50,046 nucleotides of DNA from Affinundibacterium seohonense (GCF_014284305.1 NZ_JACOFW010000029.1:1-50046), one strand, 5' to 3'. Positions 25,087 to 34,229 are shown, counted from the first letter of the stretch. Translations and numbers: made by a program. The notes: generated by a model not told the origin, from the sequence alone.

Positions 25087-27428
25087 GAATGCACCTCTTG
25101 CAACAGGTTCATGATTTCAGCGCTGACGGCATCGAGATCGGCATCAATCTCCGCTAAATCGCGCGGTGGTTGATATTGGTAGAAATGGCGGTTAAACGGG
25201 ATTTCATAGCCGACGATGCCAACTTGTTGGTCTTTATCATCCTTCTTGCTGCCATCGATCCACGCATCTGGCACGTGCGGCTTCACTTCTTTTTTGAAGT
25301 AGGCTTCGTTGAGTTCGTTCACACTGCAGCTAGGTTCGAGAGCGACGTTTTCGAAGTCGCGTAAATCACCGTCCACTTTATATTCTATGGTTTTGCCCGA
25401 ATATTCTCCCACCCCGTCAAACAAACCGTAGAGTGGGTCTGGTTTGGCTTTGTGGATTTTTTTGATGACGGCTTTGGCTTCTGGGTTTTTCCAACTAACT
25501 GCGGACTCGATGGCTTTTTTGTCTTTGACATCTAAGCTGATGTTGGCTGCTTTCGCCGCTTTGGCGACCGCATCTTCATAGCCATTCATGTCATCAAATT
25601 GTGCGCTGTCGATTTGTGCTTGCAATGCTTTGGCTTTAAGCATGGTGGCTTTGGCATTAGTCCATATGCTGCGGTCTAGCAAGTCTTTGATTTGCTTTTC
25701 TTTGAGGTCAGCGAAGTGGATTTTGATGTAGCGGCGGATGCTGCCTTCGTGGCTACTGAGATCGCCATAATGAACGCAATCGGGCGCATCGCTCCATGCC
25801 GCATTTGGCAGATTGGCGAACTCGCTATATGCCCATTGCATGATGCTGTTTAATGCCCCCGATTCAAAACGCAGTGAGGCGATGCGTACGTCTGAAAATT
25901 GATAAGACTGGCGCAGTGGGCGTTCTATGGTGATGCGGCGATAGCCGAATTCGTGGGTTTTGAAGATTTTTGCCGCGAAGGTTTTAGCCGCTTCTGTTTT
26001 AGGATTTGCTGATTGACGGCCGCGATTGCTTTTGGCTTCTGCTGGCTTATTTAACTCGCGCGCATCGACTACTTCAAATTCACCGAAACATTTAGTGATA
26101 GTGGCGATGTCGTCGCTACTCATTTCATTACGCTTACTGCCTAAAGACTTGCGCATTTTGCCGCAGAGGTTTACTCCATTGATCAACTGCACCTGGCCTT
26201 TGCGTGTTGGTGCTTTTTTGTTCGACAACACCCAAACATAGGTTGCGATGCCGGTGTTGTAGAACATATCAGTCGGCAAAGCGACAATGGCTTCGAGCAA
26301 ATCGGCTTCGAGAATGTAGCGGCGAATTTCTGATTCACCCGAACCTGCGCCGCCCGTAAACAAAGGCGAGCCATTGAGAATAATGCCTATGCGACCGCCG
26401 CCATCTTTGGCATCGCGCAATTTACTGATGAGGTGCAGAAGGAACAATAAAGAGCCATCGGACACCCTTGGCAAACCCGCCCCGAAGCGTCCATCAAAGC
26501 CTTTGTGATTGTGTTCGTCGCTGATCTCTTGTTCGATCTTTTTCCAATCCACACCAAACGGCGGATTAGAGAGCATATAGTCAAACTTGGTGGCGTGTAG
26601 CTGATCGTTGGAGAGCGTATTGCCGAGTTTAATATTGCCTACTTCTTGGCCTTTGATCAGCATATCGGCTTTACAGATGGCGTAACTCTCGGGGTTCAAT
26701 TCCTGACCGTAGGCGCGCATCACGGCGTTGGGATTGAGCTCATGCACATATTCCATCCCCGCCGACAAGAAGCCGCCCGTACCTGCGGTGGGGTCATAGA
26801 TGGTGCGGATAATGCCAGACTTGGTGAGCGCCTCATCGTCTTCCATAAACACCAGCGACGTCGTCAAGCGTACGATGTCACGCGGGGTAAAGTGTTCACC
26901 CGCGGTTTCGTTCGAGCCTTCAGCGAAGCGACGGATTAATTCTTCAAACACTAAGCCCATGTCGTGGTTGGAAACGGCTTTGGGCGTTAAATCCACAGTG
27001 CGAATCTTTTGCACGACTTTGTAGAGCAAATTGGCATCGTTCAACTGACCGATAAATTCAGCGAAATTGAAGTATTCAAAAATCTCACGCGCATCTTTGG
27101 AGAAGCTTTGAATATAGCTTTCTAAGTTGGCCTTGATACCGCTCTCGCCCAATTTGGAGAGATCCATCTTCGAGGTGTTATAGAAGCTCAAGCCACCCGT
27201 AGCGCGCAACAGTAACTTTTCTTGCGCTTCTTCTGGCAGGTTCATTTTTTGAACCTTCTCGTTCTCGGCGAGCACTGCTTCTTTGCTTGCTTCCAAGACG
27301 CACTCTAAACGGCGCAATAAGCAAAACGGCAAAATGATGCGGCCATACTGACTTTGTTTGAAGTCGCCACGCAGAAGATCTGCGATGGCCCAAGATTCGG
27401 TGGCTAGGTTGTTGGAGGTTTGTGTCAT
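25083..27428 (-). CDS. hsdM: Type I restriction-modification DNA methyltransferase subunit M (HsdM)
   Basis: N6-adenine DNA methyltransferase subunit; protects host sites and forms the core of the restriction complex. N-terminal HsdM_N domain (about 8-140), SAM-binding motif [10 protein letters not shown] (212-220), catalytic NPPF (288-291), and [10 protein letters not shown] (179-188) before motif I. 781 aa is longer than the classical subunit of about 520 aa: a C-terminal extension of roughly 250 aa, including many Lys/Ala-rich helices, is present, as in a known long subgroup. First gene of the operon; its stop overlaps the next ORF. The leader lacks an obvious Shine-Dalgarno. Confidence 0.95.
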   Translation of the reverse strand: MTQTSNNLATESWAIADLLRGDFKQSQYGRIILPFCLLRRLECVLEASKEAVLAENEKVQKMNLPEEAQEKLLLRATGGLSFYNTSKMDLSKLGESGIKANLESYIQSFSKDAREIFEYFNFAEFIGQLNDANLLYKVVQKIRTVDLTPKAVSNHDMGLVFEELIRRFAEGSNETAGEHFTPRDIVRLTTSLVFMEDDEALTKSGIIRTIYDPTAGTGGFLSAGMEYVHELNPNAVMRAYGQELNPESYAICKADMLIKGQEVGNIKLGNTLSNDQLHATKFDYMLSNPPFGVDWKKIEQEISDEHNHKGFDGRFGAGLPRVSDGSLLFLLHLISKLRDAKDGGGRIGIILNGSPLFTGGAGSGESEIRRYILEADLLEAIVALPTDMFYNTGIATYVWVLSNKKAPTRKGQVQLINGVNLCGKMRKSLGSKRNEMSSDDIATITKCFGEFEVVDARELNKPAEAKSNRGRQSANPKTEAAKTFAAKIFKTHEFGYRRITIERPLRQSYQFSDVRIASLRFESGALNSIMQWAYSEFANLPNAAWSDAPDCVHYGDLSSHEGSIRRYIKIHFADLKEKQIKDLLDRSIWTNAKATMLKAKALQAQIDSAQFDDMNGYEDAVAKAAKAANISLDVKDKKAIESAVSWKNPEAKAVIKKIHKAKPDPLYGLFDGVGEYSGKTIEYKVDGDLRDFENVALEPSCSVNELNEAYFKKEVKPHVPDAWIDGSKKDDKDQQVGIVGYEIPFNRHFYQYQPPRDLAEIDADLDAVSAEIMNLLQEVHS

Positions 27429-27623
27429 TGGATGTTTTTTGTTTTGTTATTGTCTTGAGGAATTAAGGAATTGCACTTGGATTTGCAAATTGATTTCTGT
27501 TAATTTTACAACAAATGCTTAAAAGCAAATATTACCCGATCACCCCATAAAAACCTATAGAAGCTAGCTACGTTGAGCAAATCATTCTCTTAAATTTAAT
27601 CAACCGAAAAATCGAGACGACAA

Positions 27624-27660
27624 AAAATACATGTAAATGAAAAGTATTTACATGTATTTT
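27624..27660. promoter_or_regulatory. Perfect 15-bp inverted repeat upstream of hsdM
   Basis: AAAATACATGTAAAT, a 7-nt centre GAAAAGT, then ATTTACATGTATTTT. It lies about 200 bp upstream of hsdM in the gap between the hsdM and zinc-ribbon genes. It may be an operator for a missing controller, or a bidirectional terminator left from a lost gene. The rest of the 27429-27869 gap shows no supported gene; a 60-codon minus-strand frame at 27704-27886 is judged spurious. Confidence 0.5.
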
Positions 27661-27869
27661 CTTCTCTCAGCCTGGTGCTTACGTGTTTCTTACCTATCGA
27701 GTCTCATACAAAAAAACTTGAGCAATATACGTGCCAATAATGATGTACTAAGTCGACTTCTCCATTTCCCAAAAATGGAACTACCACCCTTTTGAATAAT
27801 TTTTGGTCACATATACTTCCATTGACCTTTAGCGGAAAGTAAAGCCGCAACTTAATTACCACCACACAT

Positions 27870-27915
27870 AAAAGCCAACTGACCATCCAAACGAGGATTG
27901 GTCAGTTGGCTTTTT
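27870..27915 (+). terminator. Strong terminator/attenuator hairpin before the zinc-ribbon gene
   Basis: AAAAGCCAACTGACCA pairs with TGGTCAGTTGGCTTTT, extended by TCC/GGA past a one-base bulge, followed by a T run. No gene ends just upstream, so it sits in the leader of the gene at 27992 or ends an unseen small RNA. Confidence 0.8.
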
Positions 27916-27991
27916 GTTGTCTTCTGCAATGTCCTTACATCAAATCGGTGCCAAGGCAATTCATTCACTTTTTATGAAAAGGAGTCTATCA

Positions 27992-28333
27992 ATGACTATT
28001 CAATGTCCACATTGTCAATCTAGTCGCATCACCACAAAAAACATTGCCCGCAATTCCGCCGGAATCATTGGCGCAGTCGGCGGCTCAGTCAATGGCGTTA
28101 GTGCGGCAATCAGCGGTGCTCGCGTTGGTGGCGTATTAGGTGCCGTCGCGGGACCGCCTGGCATGGCACTAGGAACAGTAGCAGGGGCAATTATTGGTGC
28201 ACTTGTTGGCGGCGCTGCGGGCGGGGTTGCCGGTGCAAAAATTGGCGAGGTAATTGACGACCGTTATCTCGACAATTATCACTGCCTTGACTGTGATGCG
28301 CACTTTAATCAACCACTTCAATTACTCGAATAA
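27992..28333 (+). CDS. Zinc-ribbon / glycine-zipper small membrane protein
   Basis: 113 aa from MTIQCPHCQSSRI, with AAAAGGAG 8 nt upstream. Two Cys pairs flank the protein: CPHC near the N-terminus and CLDC near the C-terminus (YHCLDCDAHFNQ), which could form one zinc ribbon by closing across the chain. In between is a long Gly/Ala-rich hydrophobic stretch with GxxxG repeats (GVLGAVAGPPGMALGTVAGA, IIGALVGGAAGG), a glycine-zipper typical of membrane-inserting proteins. Similar small proteins occur in islands and phages; function unknown. First of four plus-strand genes, ahead of DUF932. Confidence 0.75.
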   Translation: MTIQCPHCQSSRITTKNIARNSAGIIGAVGGSVNGVSAAISGARVGGVLGAVAGPPGMALGTVAGAIIGALVGGAAGGVAGAKIGEVIDDRYLDNYHCLDCDAHFNQPLQLLE

Positions 28334-28372
28334 TTCAATATTGAATCAAACCTCATTTAAAGGAAATTTACC

Positions 28373-29341
28373 ATGACACACCTTGTACAAACTATGGCTT
28401 ACACAGGACAAAAACCTTGGCACGAATTAGGGAATCTTTTACCACGAAAACAATCGATCGATGTATGGGCAAAAAATGCTGGCATGGACTGGGAAATCTG
28501 CGAAACACCCGTACGCTACATGGCAGAGCAGGCAGGATCACTCGGCTCCATCATGTCATTTGACGACCAGAAGGTTTTGTACCGCAGCGATACAAAAGCA
28601 CCGCTCTCCGTCGTTGGCGGACGCTACCAAGTCGTTCAGCCGAAAGAGGTTCTTGAATTCTATCGAGACCTCACAGAAATCTCTGGATTTGAACTAGAAA
28701 CAGCGGGTGTATTAAAGGCAGGCAAGAAATTCTGGGCACTAGCAAAAACTGGTAAAGAAAGCGTATTAAAAGGTAATGACGTTGTTAAGGGATACATCCT
28801 ACTCGCCACGTCGTGTGACGGTACCTTAGCAACCACAGCAACACCAACCACGATTCGTGTTGTCTGCAATAACACGCTGGCTTTAGCGATCAATGGCGCC
28901 ACCAGTGCTATCAAAGTACCACACAGCACCTCGTTTGACGCACACAGCGTCAAAAAGCAATTGGGTGTCGCCGTTTCGCAGTGGGATAGTTTTATGTACC
29001 GCATGAAGACCTTGTCTGAACGCAAAGTCAAAAGCCATGAGTCGATGAATTATTTTCTGAAGGTTTTGTGCCAGTCTGATAGTCAAAGCGATGTCTCACA
29101 AGGTCTTGTCAACGAGCGCGCATTGAAGAAGGTACAGGCGATGTATGAAGGCCATGGCAGAGGTGCGGAACTCGGTGCAGCATCAGGCACAGCATGGGGC
29201 TTACTTTGTGCGATTACTGAATACGTTGATCATGAAAAACGTGCCAGAAGTCCAGAATACCGGATTGACTCGGCATGGTTTGGGCAAGGAGCGACATTAA
29301 AACAACGTGCGCTCGATCAAGCAATACAGATGATTAGTTAA
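28373..29341 (+). CDS. DUF932 domain phage/plasmid-like protein
   Basis: 322-aa protein of the DUF932 (phage/plasmid-like TIGR03299) family. Typical start region MAYTGQKPWHELGNLL, and conserved segments YRSDTKAPLSVVGGRYQVVQ, FWALAKTG, TTIRVVCNNTLALAI and SAWFGQGATLKQRALDQA. Members sit with exonuclease and recombinase genes on plasmids and integrative elements; the biochemical function is unknown. The next gene is a YqaJ nuclease, which fits a recombination module. AAAGGAAA precedes the ATG. A terminator-like hairpin follows the stop. Confidence 0.88.
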   Translation: MTHLVQTMAYTGQKPWHELGNLLPRKQSIDVWAKNAGMDWEICETPVRYMAEQAGSLGSIMSFDDQKVLYRSDTKAPLSVVGGRYQVVQPKEVLEFYRDLTEISGFELETAGVLKAGKKFWALAKTGKESVLKGNDVVKGYILLATSCDGTLATTATPTTIRVVCNNTLALAINGATSAIKVPHSTSFDAHSVKKQLGVAVSQWDSFMYRMKTLSERKVKSHESMNYFLKVLCQSDSQSDVSQGLVNERALKKVQAMYEGHGRGAELGAASGTAWGLLCAITEYVDHEKRARSPEYRIDSAWFGQGATLKQRALDQAIQMIS

Positions 29342-29365
29342 TCTACATGTCAACACACAACAAGA

Positions 29366-29397
29366 AACGGCTGAGCTAAACACTCAGTCGTTTTTTT
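29366..29397 (+). terminator. Intra-cluster terminator between the DUF932 and YqaJ genes
   Basis: AACGGCTGAG pairs with CTCAGTCGTT (one G-U pair) around a 7-nt loop, followed by seven T. It would cut transcription before the YqaJ gene unless read through. Confidence 0.75.
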
Positions 29398-29418
29398 ATT
29401 CTTAAAGGAATCGATAGC

Positions 29419-30417
29419 ATGAACCAATTAGCAGAAGTACGCACCAACCGCCCTGCTTTGCGCTTGGTATCAACGAAAGATTTAAGCAGAGACGAATGGT
29501 TAAATGTTAGAAAGCGCGGTATAGGAAGTAGCGATGCTGCAACCGCTGTTGGGCTGAATCCTTATCAGTCGGCGCTGGAACTTTGGATGATCAAGACTGG
29601 GCGTGAGCAAGCCTTGCCCAAACAAGAGGTCAACGATGAATCATCTCCGATGTACTGGGGATCACTCTTAGAGCCGATTGTCGCTGCACACTATACAAAG
29701 AAATCAGGTAATCGAGTTCGGAAGATCAACTCCGTTCTTCAGCATCCTGATCCAGACAAAGCATGGATGCTTGCCAATCTTGACTACTTGGTCGTTGGAA
29801 GCGACGAAGTACAAGTGCTTGAATGCAAAACGGCTGGGGAATTTGGTGCTCGGCTTTGGCGTGAGGGCGTTCCAGAATATGTACAGTGTCAGGTACAGCA
29901 TCAACTAGCGGTCACAGGTAAATCTGCAGCAGATGTTTGTGTTCTGGTCTGTGGTCAAGAGATTCGGATATACCGTATCGAACGCGACGATATCTTGATT
30001 GAACGCCTGATCGAATTAGAGCGACGTTTCTGGTCATTTGTCGAAAGTGATACACCGCCACCCGTCGATGGATCAGAGTCGTCTGCATTTGCCTTGCAGT
30101 GTCTCTTTCCACTTGATTCCGGCGATACGCTCGATTTCACGGCAGATCGCACCATGTCATCTACTTTCGCTGACTTAGTCACGATCCGAAATGAAATTGA
30201 CAGCCGAGAAAAGATTGAAGCAGAACTTAAACAAACGATACAGCAAAAGATGGGCACTGCTAGCCGAGCGACATTTGAAACTGGAACCGTCTCTTGGAAG
30301 CGAAGCAAAGACTCGGTGGTACTTGATATGAGCACTGCATTAAGAGAGATCCCTGACCTTATCAGCAAATATCCATTAGTTCGTCCTGGCAATCGGCGAT
30401 TCCTTATAGCTACCTAG
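29419..30417 (+). CDS. YqaJ-family viral recombinase / lambda-type exonuclease
   Basis: 332-aa nuclease of the YqaJ/lambda-exonuclease fold, which resects double-stranded ends for single-strand annealing. Hallmarks: RKRGIGSSDAATAVGLNPYQ (about 32-51), the metal-site segments WMLANLDYLV and VLECKT (about 118-142; Asp and ExK), and QCQVQHQLAVTG (about 157-168). The C-terminal part (from about 260) is helical and ends VRPGNRRFLIAT. No partner Bet/RecT annealase is recognisable next to it. AAAGGAA precedes the ATG. Confidence 0.9.
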   Translation: MNQLAEVRTNRPALRLVSTKDLSRDEWLNVRKRGIGSSDAATAVGLNPYQSALELWMIKTGREQALPKQEVNDESSPMYWGSLLEPIVAAHYTKKSGNRVRKINSVLQHPDPDKAWMLANLDYLVVGSDEVQVLECKTAGEFGARLWREGVPEYVQCQVQHQLAVTGKSAADVCVLVCGQEIRIYRIERDDILIERLIELERRFWSFVESDTPPPVDGSESSAFALQCLFPLDSGDTLDFTADRTMSSTFADLVTIRNEIDSREKIEAELKQTIQQKMGTASRATFETGTVSWKRSKDSVVLDMSTALREIPDLISKYPLVRPGNRRFLIAT

Positions 30418-30463
30418 ATGCACTTAGCTTTGAATTTCAACCGTGATTTTTATTACATCAATC

Positions 30464-30494
30464 TGCCTATGCAACTGCATGGGCATTCTTTTTT
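30464..30494 (+). terminator. Hairpin with T-tract directly before the RDF-like gene
   Basis: TGCCTATGCA pairs fully with TGCATGGGCA (one T-G pair), with a 2-nt spacer, followed by TTCTTTTTT. The ribosome site GGAGA begins right after the T-tract, so this could act as an attenuator. Confidence 0.7.
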
Positions 30495-30504
30495 GGAGAT
30501 GAAC

Positions 30505-31437
30505 ATGATTAAAGGACTTGCAATCACGCCACCAATTTTAGGCCGTATCAGCATAGGCCGCGTGGTCGAAAAAAATGGCAAAAGACTGCCAGAGAAAGAT
30601 GATCAATTCACGATCACTTCACAGGTGCAAAACGCAGATGGTTGGGTCAATCATCCAATCGACGAAGCATTGCGTAAAGAATCCAGTAACGGAAAAATTC
30701 GATCTATTCCGATCCGGCTGCTGTTTAACGAACCTGATTTAAATCTACGCGCTGAATACAGCTTATTTGACCGAAAATCTGGTCGTCCGCTATGCGTCGG
30801 CAATGGTGAAACTTGCAGGCGCTTTACGGGTGAAGGCATCCAATCCTTACCCTGCCCTTCCCCTGATTTATGCGAACTGGCTAAGGGCGGCGCTTGTAAG
30901 CCATATGGCCGATTGAATGTCGTATTGGGTGACGATGACGAATTGGGCACGTTCATCTTTAGAACGACTGGGTTCAATAGTATTCGCAGTCTCACAGCAC
31001 GACTGCATTACTATCAAGCGTTGTCTGGAAACTTGTTATCGTGCCTGCCTTTAGAATTGAAGCTCAGGGGGAAGAGCACGGCGCAAAGCTATCGTGCACC
31101 AATTTACTACGTCGATATCACCATTAGGGAGGGCATGAAGTTAATGGATGCAATTGAAAGTGCCAAAGTATTGGATATCCAGCGAAAGCAATTAGGGTAC
31201 TTACAACCTGAACTTGATGCAGCGGCGCGTAATGGCTTTATCAATGGTGCTTTTGAGGAATCAAGTGAAGATCTCACCGGATTACTTGAAGAGTTTTTCC
31301 AAACGTCGGAAATCACGATAGATGGGATCAGCAACAATCAACATCCAACTCAGAACATAAAATCGAGTCTATGTGAAAAGTTGGACAAAAAACTGCAGTT
31401 ATCTACTGAAAATCAATTCGTTAATTCTTCAACTTAA
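30505..31437 (+). CDS. Recombination-directionality-factor-like metal-binding protein
   Basis: 310 aa from MIKGLAITPPILGRISIGRV, with GGAGAT upstream. It resembles the family annotated as hydrolase or metal-binding protein, or recombination directionality factor (phage gp3-like). It contains a Cys cluster: CVGNGETC, then CPSPDLCELAKGGACKPYGR at about residues 120-148, a likely zinc site, and FIFRTTGFNSIRSLTARLHY. It ends with an acidic tail rich in Glu, Ser and Thr. Third gene after DUF932 and YqaJ, a set found together on plasmids and integrative elements. Directing the integrase towards excision is plausible but unproven. Confidence 0.7.
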   Translation: MIKGLAITPPILGRISIGRVVEKNGKRLPEKDDQFTITSQVQNADGWVNHPIDEALRKESSNGKIRSIPIRLLFNEPDLNLRAEYSLFDRKSGRPLCVGNGETCRRFTGEGIQSLPCPSPDLCELAKGGACKPYGRLNVVLGDDDELGTFIFRTTGFNSIRSLTARLHYYQALSGNLLSCLPLELKLRGKSTAQSYRAPIYYVDITIREGMKLMDAIESAKVLDIQRKQLGYLQPELDAAARNGFINGAFEESSEDLTGLLEEFFQTSEITIDGISNNQHPTQNIKSSLCEKLDKKLQLSTENQFVNSST

Positions 31438-31455
31438 GCAGGTAAAGAAGACAGA

Positions 31456-31512
31456 TTCGTACCCAATTTGACGTTGTTGACTTGAAGTCGTGATGGTCAA
31501 ACTGGGTACGAA
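31456..31512. repeat. 17-bp inverted repeat between convergent genes
   Basis: TTCGTACCCAATTTGAC at 31456-31472 and GTCAAACTGGGTACGAA at 31496-31512 pair along all 17 bp with one mismatch; the spacer is 23 nt. It fills the gap between the RDF-like gene and the Gp2-like gene. There is no T-tract, so it is not a standard terminator. Confidence 0.7.
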
Positions 31513-31522
31513 CTACCAATGA

Positions 31523-32599
31523 TCACAATTTTCGTGGGCGACCAGTATTTGATATCTCACCGACCTCACCTTTGAAAAAGGTACGAATGTTACTACCAAA
31601 CTCCTGCCTAAAATGATCGTTTTCTTTCGTTAGATACGTCACAACATGCTGCCTAAATGATTCTTTTTTCACTTGATCGGAATAGTGAAGCCTACCAATC
31701 CCAGAGTATAGATAATACTTACGGTTGCAATTAAAGCAAAGACCACGGCCATCAGTCACCTTATCTCGCCAATAATCACCAATTTTTTGAGCAATCCAAG
31801 CATCTTTTTGGTGTTTCGCTCCATTTATGAAAATTACAGTATGAAAATGCAAGCCCTTTTTAGGCTTATATTCTAACGAAATCATATAACCAACAACATC
31901 CGCAAAAATCTGATTTGATCGTCGATTATTCAGGAATTTTTTAAGATCCTGGCGAACCACATCCAAGTCCCTTGCCCCAGCATCATCTTCACGATATGAC
32001 AGATCAACTCGAAGGACGAGCAAATCTGCAAATTTGTCTGTCAACGAGTCAAAATACTTGCATGCACTCTGATAGTTCCTTATCGACTTATAAGCCTGTG
32101 CATTTATCTTTTTTTTAAACTCTTTCGATGTCACCTTTTTTCTAACCAGCTCAATAAACTCATTAAACACTTCTCCGTTACAAAGTGTTCCTGAAAAACA
32201 GTGCGTTGGATTCGTAAATAAATGACACTCCAGATTCATCTCATTAATGGCATCGAATACCTGGCCAACATATTGATCAAACGATTTGCCTGATAACAAA
32301 TGGCACTGCTCAATAAACGCTGGCATAAAACGAAAATGTGGCGCGTATTTCTCGTTATGTAAATACCGCTTACCAAAACGATTTGAACGCCACGAGAAAG
32401 CTAAAGCATCGTCTTGCGAAATTGATTTGGCTAGCATGTGAATAAAGTACTGGGGGTTACCAAAGTTCTTATTCAAATGCGTTTCATGTCGACCGTCTTT
32501 AACAATTTCAGTTGTGTTATCAAACCAGTCATGTGCCTCAAATATTTCACGGTCAACTGGGTTATCCAGTTTAAATTCTTCGTTCAAAATAATTCTCAC
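31523..32599 (-). CDS. Inovirus Gp2 / YagK-YfjJ family replication-protein-like
   Basis: 358-aa protein of the inovirus-type Gp2/YagK-YfjJ family, related to rolling-circle initiators. The C-terminal half contains FADLLVLRVDLSYREDDAGA, DVVGYMISLEYKPKKGLHFH and TVIFINGAKHQKDAWIAQKI; HFH is the likely HUH metal motif. It continues GDYWRDKVTDGRGLCFNCN and YLYSGIGRLHYSD, the family's conserved end. It may start or support replication of the excised island (inference). It reads away from AlpA across a gap of 379 bp with repeats and a hairpin. No strong ribosome site precedes the ATG. Confidence 0.8.
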   Translation of the reverse strand: MRIILNEEFKLDNPVDREIFEAHDWFDNTTEIVKDGRHETHLNKNFGNPQYFIHMLAKSISQDDALAFSWRSNRFGKRYLHNEKYAPHFRFMPAFIEQCHLLSGKSFDQYVGQVFDAINEMNLECHLFTNPTHCFSGTLCNGEVFNEFIELVRKKVTSKEFKKKINAQAYKSIRNYQSACKYFDSLTDKFADLLVLRVDLSYREDDAGARDLDVVRQDLKKFLNNRRSNQIFADVVGYMISLEYKPKKGLHFHTVIFINGAKHQKDAWIAQKIGDYWRDKVTDGRGLCFNCNRKYYLYSGIGRLHYSDQVKKESFRQHVVTYLTKENDHFRQEFGSNIRTFFKGEVGEISNTGRPRKL

Positions 32600-32714
32600 T
32601 TATCCTAAATTAATTGAGTAAGCAGAGAGATCGCATTCCAATAACTAAAACTAAATTTCCAAACATGGATGGATAAAATAAACTTATCACCCAATATGAC
32701 ACCCTTCATTCGTT

Positions 32715-32741
32715 ATTAATAATATTAATAACATTAATAAC
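32715..32741. repeat. Three tandem 9-bp iterons upstream of the Gp2-like gene
   Basis: ATTAATAAT, ATTAATAAC and ATTAATAAC head to tail. With the preceding GTT the block also makes a near-perfect palindrome at 32712-32732. Such iterons are typical of replication-initiator or regulator binding sites; they lie 116 nt before the start of the Gp2-like gene. Confidence 0.6.
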
Positions 32742-32872
32742 CTAAACTCCAGAAAGTTTTTTTTAACTTAATTGCCTGATCTTAAAATCGAATATCTTCG
32801 GCAAAATATGAAAGAAAATTTATTGATTCCTATGCGAAGTTGCGTCGTATCTGCTTAGTTCGAAATCGCCAT

Positions 32873-32911
32873 GGGGAAACAGCGGATTATAAGGATTTGC
32901 GCTGTTTCCCC
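32873..32911. repeat. 12-bp perfect inverted repeat in the Gp2-alpA gap
   Basis: GGGGAAACAGCG and CGCTGTTTCCCC with a 15-nt spacer. It lies between the Gp2-like gene and alpA, next to AACTTGTATAAGTT and two TAACTTGT repeats (32925-32949). It could be a nick-site hairpin for a HUH protein, or a bidirectional terminator; there is no long T-tract on either side. Confidence 0.6.
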
Positions 32912-32978
32912 TAGCTACGCTTAACTTGTATAAGTTTTGCGTAACTTGTGGCATCCAAAAGTACCTTAAATTAAAACT

Positions 32979-33224
32979 CTATTCATGATTCTTCTTCTGA
33001 ATCGAGCTCAACTTTTTGGTACGTGAAGAAATCCATTCCTCCACGTCAGACTCAATCCATCCAACAGCAGACGCACCCAAGCTGATTGGTCTTGGAAAGG
33101 ATTCATCGAAGTATTTGCTGTTAGGATTTAACTTATTATGCAAAGTACCGTTAGAAATATTTAATTTCTCACGAAGACATGAGCGGCGTAAGATTTTGGT
33201 GGAAACAGGATGTTGATGATTCAT
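32979..33224 (-). CDS. AlpA-family helix-turn-helix regulator
   Basis: 81-aa DNA-binding protein of the AlpA/excisionase-like group. The segment KILRRSCLREKLNISNGTLH (helix-turn-helix) followed by PRPISLGASAVGWIESDVEE and WISSRTKK is the family signature. AlpA proteins activate or assist excision of P4-type islands and are usual near their ends. A very strong ribosome site (AAAGGAGGG) precedes the ATG. With the integrase at the other end it forms the expected excision control pair. Confidence 0.9.
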   Translation of the reverse strand: MNHQHPVSTKILRRSCLREKLNISNGTLHNKLNPNSKYFDESFPRPISLGASAVGWIESDVEEWISSRTKKLSSIQKKNHE

Positions 33225-33348
33225 TGAAAGGCCCTCCTTTAAAGTAAATTGGCTTCAACGGAGGCTAGTTTAGATACGATCAAATTTCAAAACTAGGCGA
33301 TTTGCCTGCAAACAGCCATAAAAATTTTAACGGTGATTTTAATTGGTC

Positions 33349-33377
33349 AAAAAAAATGGACATACGCATGTATGCCC
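33349..33377 (-). terminator. Terminator of the hypothetical gene at 33411
   Basis: On the minus strand GGGCATAC and GTATGTCC pair around ATGC (one mismatch), followed by A and eight T. It lies about 34 nt past the stop codon. Confidence 0.7.
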
Positions 33378-33410
33378 AAATTATTCAAAATAACACCACA
33401 TAAAATTAAA

Positions 33411-34109
33411 TTATTCAAGATCATTCACTTTTTTTGAGCTCTCAAAAAAATTCTGAGAATTTGGCATTTGCCTTACCCAGGTGGCGAATGTTCTCACAAA
33501 CTGTTGATCACTCAACTCTGGATATTTGTTCAACTTAGCAAATTCAAACAACTTCTTTTTAATAACAGTTCTTGCATGCGATACACTTTTCCATGCACTA
33601 TTGTTTGGTCGGCACGCCTCTATTAATCGATAAGCTTCATGCTTTAACGGTAGATACTTTTTTGCTCTTGCTTCTGCCCCTGACTTAGCATTTGTTTCTT
33701 TGATCGTAAATTCAGCAATAGAGAAGGCATTATTGTATTTATCGGCACCAATCATTACGCCATTCCAGTAACGTGCTTCGGCCATAAATTTCCAGGCTTT
33801 ATCCATATCTCCAGCTCCTTTGGCTCGTTCGGCATCAAACAAGTATGCACAAGAAGTCATCATCGATACATTCGCCATATTTAAGTCTTCACCTGCCTCC
33901 AATTTTGCAAAAAAATGATTACAAAAATAATTTCCGGTGATTTGCGGATCTGAATTGATTCGATCTGGTATTTCCATCCAAAAAATCTCTTCATTTGCGT
34001 CTGGATTTACATCTAGATAGTATTTTTGCAATCTACTTATTAGAGTCTCACCAAGCTCGTCAAAGTCAATCGACTCTGCCTCTATCTTTTGACTTCGAGT
34101 GCCTTCCAT
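33411..34109 (-). CDS. Hypothetical island protein, 232 aa
   Basis: Not recognised. A soluble, mostly helical, charged protein without membrane segments or signal peptide. The middle part (about 70-125: NMANVSMMTSCAYLFDAERA, GDMDKAWKFMAEARYWNGVM) looks like helical-repeat packing. The C-terminal part is basic (KKKLFEFAKLNKYPELSDQQ, FVRTFATWVRQMP). It is the last gene before attR and reads inwards. A terminator follows it. The position suggests an island-backbone gene. A weak GG-rich stretch precedes the ATG. Confidence 0.75.
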   Translation of the reverse strand: MEGTRSQKIEAESIDFDELGETLISRLQKYYLDVNPDANEEIFWMEIPDRINSDPQITGNYFCNHFFAKLEAGEDLNMANVSMMTSCAYLFDAERAKGAGDMDKAWKFMAEARYWNGVMIGADKYNNAFSIAEFTIKETNAKSGAEARAKKYLPLKHEAYRLIEACRPNNSAWKSVSHARTVIKKKLFEFAKLNKYPELSDQQFVRTFATWVRQMPNSQNFFESSKKVNDLE

Positions 34110-34229
34110 TACACCACCCTTCTTTCATTAGATTCATGCAACATTTGATCAGTTAAATTTTCTCAATTTATCAGACAATACAACGCTAAACAAAACTTGG
34201 CAAAGAAAGGCCGAACGACTAGCAATTTT

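Noticed and set aside
27704..27886. 60-codon minus-strand frame before hsdM
   Set aside because: It overlaps a terminator hairpin and has no ribosome site; probably chance.
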